DNA from: Theocolax elegans
Lineage: Eukaryota; Arthropoda; Insecta; Hymenoptera; Cerocephalidae
Reading direction: 5' to 3'
Length of the DNA stretch: 64,000 nt
Assembly (NCBI GenBank): GCA_026168455.1
Contig: CM047426.1
Span: 41,682,307-41,746,306, forward strand
A model generated the notes under the pieces. The model saw only the letters and a program-made list of their open reading frames with translations. It was not told where the DNA came from and made no database searches. Below are positions 55,093 to 64,000 of this stretch, piece after piece (the first letter of the stretch is position 1; every line of letters begins with the position of its first letter). The position numbers and the translations under genes were made by a program.

Positions 55093-58058
55093 AACTTGAC
55101 ACGTATTTCGGCACAGTCAGGACAATTGCGGAAAACCGCTCCTGGTTTACCGCACATCTGACACGACTCTTGCGATCTGTATGACGGTGACTGCGGTCTG
55201 AACACCTTCTCTGGGCATTGCGCCGCTCGATGTCCCTTCTTGGCACACAGAAAACACTTTGCATTCGGGCATTCCGCTGCTCGATGCCCTACCACCTGGC
55301 AGTTAAAGCAGGGACCATAAAATTCCCGACGACCTGGCGACTTCGACTGAAATGTTGCATTGCTCGTTCCATTCGGCGGTGCAACCTTCTGCTGACGGGC
55401 GTACGGCTTACTCTCCCACTTGGCAGCAGAATTCGTCGATCTAGTCGGCAAACCCCGATTTACAACTGCGGCGTAAGTCGGCTTCTGAGCTACTTGCACT
55501 TCCGCAGCCACGCTCGACAAAACGTCCTTTTTCTGACGTTTCGACTTCTCAACTACTTCTTTTGTTGCTGCTTGCTTCGCCTTTTTGCTTGCAGCAACCT
55601 TCCTCTCGACTTTCACTTCGGCGGCTTCCTCCACGTCTACCGATAGCGCGGCGACCTTTTGCTTTGTCGATCGTCCCTTGTATGCTGCTCCAGGGATTCT
55701 CGACTTCTCAACCGGCGCTGGCGGGGTATACCGGCTGTTCAACTCCTGCTGGCGTTCCCACTTCCGCCCATAGTACTCCAGGTCTTTGAAATCTTCTACG
55801 AGCTTGCTTGCCATCGCAGTCCTATACTCCGGCAGAAGATTTCGATACGCTGTCTCTACTAACACTTTCTCCGACGGTGGTTTCTTAAAGTGTCCGACGA
55901 TTATTCGCAGGTTAGAGAGATATCGCGTAATCTTTTCTCCCTTTCCTTGCGTTCGTCGGCGCAACTCGTCCAGCAAATCCTCGTGGTCGAATTCACCTAT
56001 AAATTGGTGTCGGAACTGACGCCGAAAATCGCGCCACGATGCTATTTGCGTCTTCGTCGACCTAAACCATCGGCTGGCGTCCTTGCTCAGTATGCACGGC
56101 AATGCACCTAGCAATTGTGCATCTGTCAAACCAGCGCTCTTCCTACAATCATTTAACTGACTGAGGAACTCGTCGGGCATCTCTCTCTCATCACCAGCAA
56201 ACCTCAGCCCCCAGCTCTTTAGCACTTTCATGCTTCGAAGACTCTCGTCTGGTTTCAGACTGATTGGGCTGGACGACTTCTCTTTCGAGACCGCACGCGC
56301 GTGAACCCTTCATCGGAATCATTCTCCGATTCGCTGGAATTAATCCGCGCGAGCTTTCGTCTCTTTGAGCCACTGCTCACTACACTACCGGCGGAAGCAT
56401 TCTGCTTGTGACTGTCCTCATGGCAATCCGGCAAATCGCATTGATTTAACGCTGATTCCAGGTCTTTGAAATCTTCTACGAGCTTGCTTGCCATCGCAGT
56501 CCTATACTCCGGCAGAAGATTTCGATACGCTGTCTCTACTAACACTTTCTCCGACGGTGGTTTCTTAAAGTGTCCGACGATTATTCGCAGGTTAACTTGG
56601 TGTCGGAACTGACGCCGAAAATCGCGCCCACGATGCTATTTGCGTCTTCGTCGACCCTAAACCATCGGCTGGCGTCCTTGCTCAGTATGCACGGCAATGC
56701 ACCTAGCAATTGTGCATCTGTCAAACCAGCGCTCTTCCTACAATCATTTAGCTGACTGAGGAACTCGTCGGGCATCTCTCTCTCTCATCACCAGCAAACC
56801 TCAGCCCCCAGCTCTTTAGCACTTTCATGCTTCGAAGACTCTCGTCTGGTTTCAGACTGATTGGGCTGGACGACTTCTCTTTTCGAGACCGCACGCGCGT
56901 GAACCCTTCATCGGAATCATTCTCCGATTCGCTGGAATTAATCCGCGCGAGCTTTCGTCTCTTTGAGCCACTGCTCACTACACTACCGGCGGAAGCATTC
57001 TGCTTATGACTGTCCTCATGGCAATCCGGCAAATCGCATTGATTTAACGCTGATTCCACGTCTTTCAAATCAATCGGTTTGATCGCCGTACTGCATCTCG
57101 TAGAGTTCGCCATACTCTTTGGCGGTTTACTCTTCGACTGCGCAGTCTTCTTTGCCGGTTTCGTGCTCTTCCTCCGTTTTGGATTCGCTCCCTCCGCACT
57201 AGAGTTACCAGACTCAGTGTCGGATCGGCCTGACGGTATGAATGCATCGGATTCGGCGGGAATAATACTCCTCTTCTTATACGACTTTCCGGGACCATTC
57301 GGACTCAATGCGGCTTCTCGATCACTCCTCCTCTCTACCGGCGGAACCTGATTAGACCTAACGGGAAATACACCTAGTTGTGTCATTAACTTATCCCATT
57401 CGGTCGGATGCTGGCGGATATAATTACACAACTCCGGCGGAATTGTGAGAGGCGCTGGCGCATAACTAGTTGATGGTAATGCAATCGACGACGTAATCGG
57501 CAAGCCTAACCCAGACTGCGTCGTATACGTGTTAGAATACGTGCAGGTAGTCTGCGTGGCGACTGTCGTGTACGTTGGAACTCTCTTGTCGACAGCATTC
57601 TCTCTATCCGTTCCGCTTGGCCATAACTCGCTATCCGCCTCACTATCCGCTAAGCTTCCATCATCGGAGGTTACCGTCTCTCTGTCACCTACTCCCTTAT
57701 CTGTAGTGACAACACTCTTCTTCCACCTTCGTCTCTGCTTGGCAGCATTATCGACTGCCATCATCACCTTTGCTTGATAAGCACCTGCGCTTACCGACTC
57801 CTTACGTATCTCCGCATGGTCTTCGTCCCATTCGTACCACGGAATATTATCGTTATCCGGTTCGGCTTCCCGCAACCGGGCGCGCAATAGTCTGTCCCGC
57901 AACGCAGCGCTTGATCCGGCGGCACACAGCCGTTGTGACGCTAACTCTCGACCGACATGTTCATCCGCCATTTTGGCGATCGTCCGCTTCAAATTACGTC
58001 TCTCTCTACCGGCGATACCCTCGAGTAATATATGCATCTGTTCGACGTGTTCGGCCAT
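55065..58058 (-). pseudogene. gag: Gypsy gag (capsid, three zinc knuckles), disrupted by internal tandem duplication
   Basis: ATG at 58058 (MAEHVEQMHILLEG). The N-terminal region has a short SAP-like stretch (ASQRLCAAGSSAALRDRLL) and a Ser/Pro-rich linker. The first frame ends at 56748 after a 2-base expansion of a CT run (about 56776-56786). The capsid-like part (SWGLRFAGD, MPDEFLSQLNDCRK, WRDFRRQFRHQFIGE, ITRYLSNLRIIVGHF) is complete only in the frame 56231-55065. That frame also carries the nucleocapsid knuckles CFNCQVVGHRAAEC, CFLCAKKGHRAAQC and a third Cys cluster (CQMCG, CPDC). The interval 55781-57058 is two copies of one segment, the second with an 88-base deletion. Confidence 0.8.
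55781..57058. repeat. Tandem duplication inside gag (680 + 598 bp)
   Basis: 55781-56460 and 56461-57058 are nearly identical, except that the second lacks the part corresponding to about 55915-56002 and has a 2-base insertion in a CT run. The junction shares a GTCTTT.AAATC word with the native boundary at 57060. Confidence 0.85.
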
Positions 58059-58849
58059 TTTAAATTATTAATCCGACGGTTAAATAAATTTATAAAATTA
58101 TAATAAACCGACCCGGATCCTTCAAACGGGTTATTCGACACGGCAAAATTCACAAATGATTATTACCACCACCACAACAATTATTATCTACAAACCTCGT
58201 GCCGTGAGGTACTAATTATCAATAAATAAATCAATGGAAAATAATTAAATTATCACCGCGTGCTTACACTCTCAAGCACAATATATCTATATACTATATA
58301 ACTGGCGGTTTACAAACTGGCAACCTGTAACAGAATAAAAGTCTGGCGGTTTGGCAATTTATTCAAATATTGGCAGTTAATATTGGCGATTCCGGCGTAA
58401 TTGCTCTACTACCGGCGGTTAATACCGGCGATTCGTTGTATTTTGAATAACACCTGAAACAGAAATAAATCTGGCGGTTTTGGCGAAAATTCACAAGTAC
58501 CGGCGGTATATACCGGCGATAATAAATTGAGCAATCACTGAAACAGAAATACAATTCTGGCGGAAAAATACAAATATATATATAACAAATATTTATATGT
58601 AGTAAATATATATGTAAATACAATCAATATATAATTATTAATAATAATCAATAATAATCAAATAAATTGTATATTTGGCACGAGATTTACACAAACAGGA
58701 GGGCCCGCCCAATTGGCAATAGGTATACACAAAAATTTACCATAAATTACCACTACTCAAAAAAAATTTAACACTTAATTAATGGTGTTGATTTTACACA
58801 AAAATGCCGGACGGATACTCAAACACACTCTTTACTCTGCCGTCAATTA
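58059..58849 (-). other. Gypsy leader with degenerate tandem repeats
   Basis: Untranslated region between the primer-binding site and gag. At 58310-58570 about three units of roughly 100 bp repeat ACCTG.AACAGAA.AAA, TCTGGCGGTTT and ACCGGCG. The same CCGGCG word also peppers gag, pol and the LTR. Confidence 0.6.
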
Positions 58850-58869
58850 CTGCCCCACGTTGGGCGCCA
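58850..58869 (-). other. Primer-binding site
   Basis: The minus strand reads TGGCGCCCAACGTGGGGC, beginning with the TGG that pairs with a tRNA CCA end. It lies 3 bases after CGTCGCA, the likely end of the 5' LTR. Confidence 0.8.
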
Positions 58870-58872
58870 TTT

Positions 58873-60715
58873 TGCGACGCTACTTTTCGTCGGGAAGAAT
58901 TTAATTATATTAAATTATAACCCGGCGGAGGTTCCGTCGTAGCGACGTTGAAAATGGCTAGATATCGCCGATTTGTATTTAATTGGGCGCCTGACGATAT
59001 TTAAATAAAAATGAATAATTACTTTACAACACTACTCGGCAACCCGGCAAATCTCCAACTCGACTCCTCGTCACAGAGGGAATCCCGACGGCTGACCACC
59101 TCGGAACCGGCGGCTTTCGGAGTAAAGGAAAATTACATAAAATAACACTCTCAAATTCTATATTTCACCACAACTAAGATTTATTCAAAATTCAAAGAAA
59201 ATTATAATCTCCGGCACCGACACAATAATGAACCGCGATCCGCGACCGGCTCACACACGTGCACCCACTCACGCAACTCCGTCCGGCGGTATAGAATAAT
59301 ATAAAAATATAAATATTAATAATTCAAAATTACTACTCTACAACTCAAAATAATCACGACTTCGGAAAACACGACTATCTCCTCGGACGATCGGGTAGCG
59401 AATCCTCGAGACCGGCTTCTTCATCCGGCTCGCGGTGTGGCTTGATCCCCAAAATTAAGGATTTTCCTCCCCACCCTATCGCTATCCTGCTCTATCTTAC
59501 TATCCTCCTTATCTACCGGCGTTGATTAGGGTGGTTGATTGCGTGATCGATACGCGTAGTCAGCCTTGATCTTATTTCCGTCAAGGCCGATTACCCAATA
59601 ATAGTGGTTTACGTCACCACCAACCTGTTCATTATTGGGTCGATCACGCAACCAATCATTCCCGACACTCGGAAGGCGCGCATTACAAATAATGAATTAC
59701 CATATCGGTAACCCAGTCGGTGCTGCCGCCCCGTGCCTACCGACTATGTAATTACTATCAACTATCCCGACACACTCATACATCAATTAATATTTAATTT
59801 TAGCAACTATTTACAACTATATACATATTTTATAAACTATTAAAAATCGCCCAAAACTCTACCGACGGATCTACGTATTTTTTCTATTAACAACAACGCG
59901 ATCTAGCTAAAATAATTAATATGGTATTATATACGTGCGCGCTATATACAATAGTATACACCAATACATAGGTGTGCGCGCACCGTATATATCTATATAT
60001 ATGTATTTAATATGCCGCGGTATACCTTTGCACGCATACATTAGGTATACCGCGACTCCTACTCTTCTCGCGCTCCCCTCGCTCCGCGCGCTCCCACCCA
60101 TAGTCCCACTACGGTCGCTCACTCGAGCGTCTTCGCGCGCGCAACACTCTCGCTGCTCGAGTGATTCCCCCTTCCCGCGCACCACGCCTAGTGCCGCACG
60201 AGCGTCGCCGTCGGTGCCGCGTTCCCCGGTATACGGGTGTAAGGTGGGGGAGCACCCTGGCTCTCCCGACTACTAGTACGTAGTTCGGGCGTGCGCGCAC
60301 CCATGCGCCATCTCAGCCGTCGTCGTCTGCTGAGCACGTGTGACGGTTGAGGTTAGGACGCCGCCTAACCTCCCGTCTTGTTGACATCAGCATCGGATTC
60401 GCCAGGTATCGTGAGACGACCTGGGCTGGTCCTTGACTCACGATACCTCTCGGCCGTGGTCTGGGTAGTGATCCGCGTACTACCGTCGGGGAATCGGTCG
60501 CGTCCTTCGTCGGCTTTGACTCTAAAACATACCCATACCGTGGGTATTAGTGCTTATTTTTAAAAGTGCATCGGTGCACTTCGGTCCGCCAGCGAGGGAT
60601 TCGCTACCTGCGACGCGATCGCGAGCTATCGTAAAGTTAACTGTATGCATGCACATGACTTGTAAATACAAGCCATGTGCATGTACTTGTACGTTGTATG
60701 TTTTACAACGTCACA
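58873..60715 (-). repeat. 5' LTR (about 1.84 kb if bounded by the primer-binding site)
   Basis: On the minus strand it starts TGTGACG (60715) and, if the primer-binding site directly follows the LTR, ends CGTCGCA (58873), giving TG...CA ends. Only the first 791 bases (60715-59925) are shared with the 3' LTR. The remainder carries the element's CCGGCG words and a long hairpin (about 59533-59660), which supports its being element sequence. Confidence 0.6.
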
Positions 60716-61370
60716 AATTAAATTAGTCTATAAAGGATCATACACATATTTTTATCTCTTAAGTTTAATGGAAATTCTGTGAGTTGAAGGTTAGCTGATT
60801 CTTTTAATGCTGTACTGATGTTGCGTACACCTCCTTCCTCGACAACGCAGCAGCCCACTGTGATTGATGCATCCACTAATCTTGTGAACCGCTCTAGCAA
60901 ACGTGTGGCCTCAACACCATTTCCGCCGTCGTCGAAAGCATTCAAACACTCTAAAATGTTATCTGAGAGTCATAAACTAGGAAGCACAACAGACCCACCT
61001 GACTGGTTTTCATCGTTTGCACAAAATTTACATGTTCAATTATCAAATCTTTCAAAGAATTTTGATACTAAATTATCCAACCTTTGAGAGTAAGTGTGCC
61101 TTCAGAATACCTCGATAGCGGATCTAACAGAGCAAACTCGACAACAACGTGAAGTTACGGATGCTCTACTCCAAAGGTTGGAAAATCATGAAACACGTAC
61201 CAATCAACGTTTTGATGCACTCGAATCGGCGACAAATCGATTGAAGGAAGATTGTCAAAATGACCTGACGAAATGTATTTCCAACCTTCGAGATGAAATG
61301 AAAGACATCAGCGGTAGCTCCAGCCATCTTTTAAGTCGGTCAATTGAGGACCCGCTGGAGGTGCGCATCA
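60716..61370 (+). pseudogene. ORF1 remnant of element E (coiled coil), fused to RT
   Basis: The frame from about 60818 gives a Ser/Thr/Pro-rich start (SSTTQQPTVIDASTNLVNRS), then FSSFAQNLHVQLSNLSKNF. A stop at 61085-61087 follows and the frame resumes as a heptad-rich coiled coil (LTEQTRQQREVTDALLQRLE, FDALESATNRLKEDC). An N-terminal zinc finger is not visible. The ORF1 C-terminus and the endonuclease are missing: at about 61340-61400 the frame passes straight into pre-RT sequence. Confidence 0.5.
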
Positions 61371-63327
61371 CTGATCTGGGAGATCTGGGAGTGAGATCTG
61401 GACGTCGCTTGGACCTACTCGAGTTTCGTGCATTACGTAGGATGGTGTCAAATGCGCTCGACATGGCAAAGAATCAGTACTATGCCTCGAGGCTTGGATC
61501 TGCACGTTCAATGCGTGCAAAGTGGCAAATTATACGGAACATTGGTATATCGGCGGTGAATCGTCGTTCACCGTTTCTTCATTTTAATCCTGATGAGATC
61601 AACCGTCACTTTGCGTCGATATCCTGTAATCATGCGGCATTAGCACTTGAAGAATTTTCGGTTCTTCTAAGTCAGCCTTCAACCATCTTAGATTTACCAT
61701 TGTTCTGTATCTCACGGGTGACCTGTGCCCAGGTCTCTGCTGCGTTGGCTTCGACTGCCTCTAGGGCAACTGGACCAGACTTATTGTCTCCCACGATGCT
61801 GAAATTACTATCCGACAAAGTTTGTCCTGTTCTAACCAATATATTCAACAGATCTATTGAGGAGGCAAATTTCCCAGCGTTATGGAAAAGAGCGTTATTA
61901 CGGCCTTTAACAAAGACTACCAAAATTTCCTCTTTATCAGATATTAGGCCAATAGCCTTGTTGTCTGAAGCCTCGAAATTATTTGAAAAACTTGTATATA
62001 ATCAACTGTCTCTCTACCTCGAGCAACACCGGCTGTTCGACGTGAGACAGGCGGGTTTCCGTAGAAGACACAGCGTTTAAACGGCTCTTCTGGGGGTATT
62101 GGATGATATCAGATTTGGAATTGACGCTCGCAAAATGACATTAGCAGTCTTCTTTGATTTTTCAAAGGCATTCGATACTGTACCACACCTCCCTTTACTT
62201 CATAAATTGAGGAGAATGGGTGTTTCAGACTCGTCCCTTACCTGGTTTCACTCTTATCTAATGGGTCGTTCACAAGCGGTGGTTGATGATGATGGTAAGA
62301 TGTCGGATTGGTTGCACATTAAGGCGGGGGTACCACAGGGTAGCATACTTGATCTATTGCTTTTCTCTGTCTTTATAAATGATCTACCTAGTGTCCTCTC
62401 ATGGTCATCTCACATGATCTATGCTGATGACACTACAATCTACTATGCATTCTTTCCAGCTGATATGGAGGAGGGCATTGCAAGGATCAGTTCTGATGCA
62501 ACGGCTATAGCGAATTGGGCATAGTGTAATGGATTGGCTCTGAATGTAGCTAAAACTAAAGTGATGCTCTTTGGCAGCAAGGCGTTTCTCTCAAAGTATC
62601 AGGTTGAAAACTTGAACAAAGTCTCGATAGCGGGAAAATTACTACCCTATGAGAAGGAAGTGAAGTATCTGGGGGTTTGGCTCTCCCCTACACTAGTTGG
62701 ACCAGGCATGTGAGGCAAATTGCAAGTAATGTCCAATCTTCCCTTCGTCTGCTTAGAATGCATCGACATGCTTTGACGCAGGGAATAAGAAAATACCTTA
62801 TATTGACTTTGGTTCTCCCGCACTTTGATTTTGCTGCAGCTGTATATCATAGTGTGGACAAAACTCGAGATTTGCAGCTCCAGCGTCTGCAGAATGCTTG
62901 TACTAGATTTATTCATGGCAGCATTCCCAGAATGAGTTTTGTCACACCTCATAGACTTGAGTTAGGCTTGCTTTCAGTGACTAGACGAAGACAATATCTC
63001 ATTGCCACTATTGCCTTCAGGGCTCTATCGCTCTCCAATCCTCAATACCTGATCCACAGGTTTACCCCCATCAATGAAGTTACTGTTATTAGGAGATCCT
63101 CTCGTCTGCCAAAAAGAACTCTGCTGTACAGGGCACCGAGAACTGAGGCTTGGAAATGCTCCTTTACGATTGCAGCAAGTGAGCTTCTAAACTCAATTGA
63201 CTGCCCGATTTTTAATATCGACTCACTAGCTAGGTTTAAAAAACAAATGTTCGAATATCTCATGGATCTAGACAAAAATGATTGGGAATTGAGAGTGGTG
63301 CGTGATGGTCTTAATGTTTTATCTTAA
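61371..63327 (+). pseudogene. Reverse transcriptase (ORF2) of element E, with stops and a frameshift
   Basis: Motifs in order: LLRPLTKTTKISSLSDIRPI, RQAGFRRRHS, FFDFSKAFDTVPH, GVPQGSILDLLLFSVF (D where G is usual), IYADDTTIYY (catalytic Asp pair intact), then LALNVAKTKVMLFGSKAF, VLPHFDFAAAVYHSVDK and the C-terminal FKKQMFEYLMDLD to the stop at 63327. In-frame stops occur at 62078-62080 (TAA) and 62522-62524 (TAG), and the frame changes near 62690. The upstream endonuclease is deleted. Confidence 0.8.
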
Positions 63328-63598
63328 ACCAAAAATTAGCCAAAATAGAATAATTGACTCACCATTGTCTATATATCTTTATTATAAGTATTTTATTTTA
63401 GTAGCGTAGTCTTATTTTAATCAAAAGTGTAATAAATTATTGTAATAGTTATGTAATAGTTTTGTATTGTATTTGATACTGTATTGATTGTTAACATTTG
63501 TTTATCACAGAGGGCCAGATGGGGTTACACCCCGAGGTCTTAATAAAATTTTATCTATCTATCTATCTATCTATCTATATATATATATATACATATAT
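63328..63598 (+). other. 3' UTR and tail of element E
   Basis: AT-rich 3' UTR ending AGGGCCAGATGGGGTTACACC, then TAATAAAATTTTATC and (TATC)n merging into (TA)n. A GGGGTT.C.CC word before the AATAAA resembles the 3' ends of copies A-C, suggesting a conserved 3' structure. Confidence 0.65.
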
Positions 63599-63619
63599 GG
63601 GCTATATCACGTGAAGTGA
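63599..63619. mobile_element. Terminal scrap of the 23.6-kb foldback element
   Basis: After (TA)n, GGGCTATATCACGTGAAGTG resembles the foldback end GGGGTATTCCACGTGAAGTG at 23567. The rest of that element is absent. Confidence 0.5.
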
Positions 63620-64000
63620 TTTATTTGAAAAACTTGTATATAATCAACTGTCTCTCTACCTCGAGCAACACCGGCTGTTCGACGTGAGACAGGCGGGTTT
63701 CCGTAGAAGACACAGCGTTTAAACGGCTCTTCTGGGGGTATTGGATGATATCAGATTTGGAATTGACGCTCGCAAAATGACATTAGCAGTCTTCTTTGAT
63801 TTTTCAAAGGCATTCGATACTGTACCACACCTCCCTTTACTTCATAAATTGAGGAGAATGGGTGTTTCAGACTCGTCCCTTACCTGGTTTCACTCTTATC
63901 TAATGGGTCGTTCACAAGCGGTGGTTGATGATGATGGTAAGATGTCGGATTGGTTGCACATTAAGGCGGGGGTACCACAGGGTAGCATACTTGATCTATT
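63620..64000 (+). pseudogene. Second RT fragment, apparently identical to 61980-62360
   Basis: From TTATTTGAAAAACTTG to the window end I found no difference from 61980-62360. It even shares the TAA within CGTTTAAACGG and the GATCTATT replacing the usual Gly-Pro codons. It continues beyond the window. Shared defects mean it was copied after they arose, by duplication or as an assembly duplicate. Confidence 0.8.

Larger units (their letters stand above)
50123..60715 (-). mobile_element. Ty3/Gypsy LTR retrotransposon, minus strand, defective
   Basis: Direct repeats of about 787 bp (50123-50909 and 59925-60715) are LTR sequence. On the minus strand the order is 5' LTR, primer-binding site (58869-58850), leader, gag (58058-55065), pol (to 51430), polypurine tract (about 50925-50911), then 3' LTR. 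The pol order PR-RT-RNase H-integrase identifies Ty3/Gypsy (Metaviridae). No env-like frame is seen. Gag is broken by an internal tandem duplication and the 3' LTR is shorter than the 5' LTR. Confidence 0.9.
49085..63585 (+). mobile_element. Non-LTR retrotransposon E, split by a Gypsy element
   Basis: The 5' part (49093-50122) begins GTAAGTAGCAAC right after CTCTCTCT and shares leader blocks with element D. The Gypsy element fills 50123-60715. Element E then appears to resume with ORF1-like coiled coil and RT sequence (60716-63327) and a 3' end with TAATAAAATTTTATC and a (TATC)n tail to about 63585. That the two halves belong to one copy is inferred from order, orientation and family; no continuous alignment was made. 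Confidence 0.6.

Noticed and set aside
50133..60276. 113-codon frames found in both LTRs (50133-50474 and 59935-60276) as possible accessory genes
   Set aside because: They occur in both LTRs because the LTRs are repeats; the products are Pro/Ser/Arg-rich with no recognisable domain.

Overview
The window looks like nuclear DNA from an arthropod, most likely an insect and possibly a hymenopteran (inference). It is AT-rich and dominated by transposable elements, microsatellites and long palindromes. No complete host gene is visible; the only candidate host coding segment is one exon-like stretch near 21.6-22.0 kb on the minus strand. Most elements are broken by frameshifts, stops, deletions or nested insertions, so this reads as repeat-rich or gene-poor chromatin.

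Layout. 1-7.2 kb: a head-to-tail series of non-LTR retrotransposon copies (CR1/L2-like in style: ORF1 with a zinc finger, coiled coil and RRM-like region; ORF2 with an APE endonuclease and RT; 3' end in short tandem repeats rather than poly-A). Each copy is bounded by (CT)n tracts, and one is split by a palindromic foldback element. 7.2-10.9 kb: a second, decayed non-LTR family. 11-26 kb: MITEs and foldback elements, many carrying tRNA-like A-box/B-box modules, with nests up to three deep. 26.8-28.4 kb: a decayed TNP2-type (EnSpm/CACTA) transposase. 28.99-30.26 kb: a TIR element.

30.64-35.19 kb is a hAT transposon with a perfect 8-bp target-site duplication (TSD), a two-exon BED-finger transposase, one frameshift and one MITE inserted in its coding sequence. 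35.26-39.45 kb is a P-element-like transposon with an 8-bp TSD, an apparently intact three-exon THAP-domain ORF and transposase C-terminal remnants. 41.2-42.7 kb is a long palindrome that received a tRNA-derived SINE. 43.7-47.4 kb is an old complex tandem repeat. 49.1-63.6 kb is a third non-LTR copy split by a minus-strand Ty3/Gypsy LTR retrotransposon (about 50.1-60.7 kb), whose GC content is far above its surroundings. The window ends in a second, apparently identical copy of that non-LTR RT segment.

Most noteworthy: (1) a foldback family with a tRNA-like module in each arm; (2) a textbook-looking -1 frameshift signal joining gag and pol of the Gypsy element; (3) a retropepsin active site reading D-P-E in place of D-[ST]-G; (4) (CT)n followed directly by a GTRAGT splice-donor motif at the 5' end of five non-LTR copies from at least two families; (5) the THAP-only ORF of the P-like element. 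All calls were made by reading the sequence; no database search was run.
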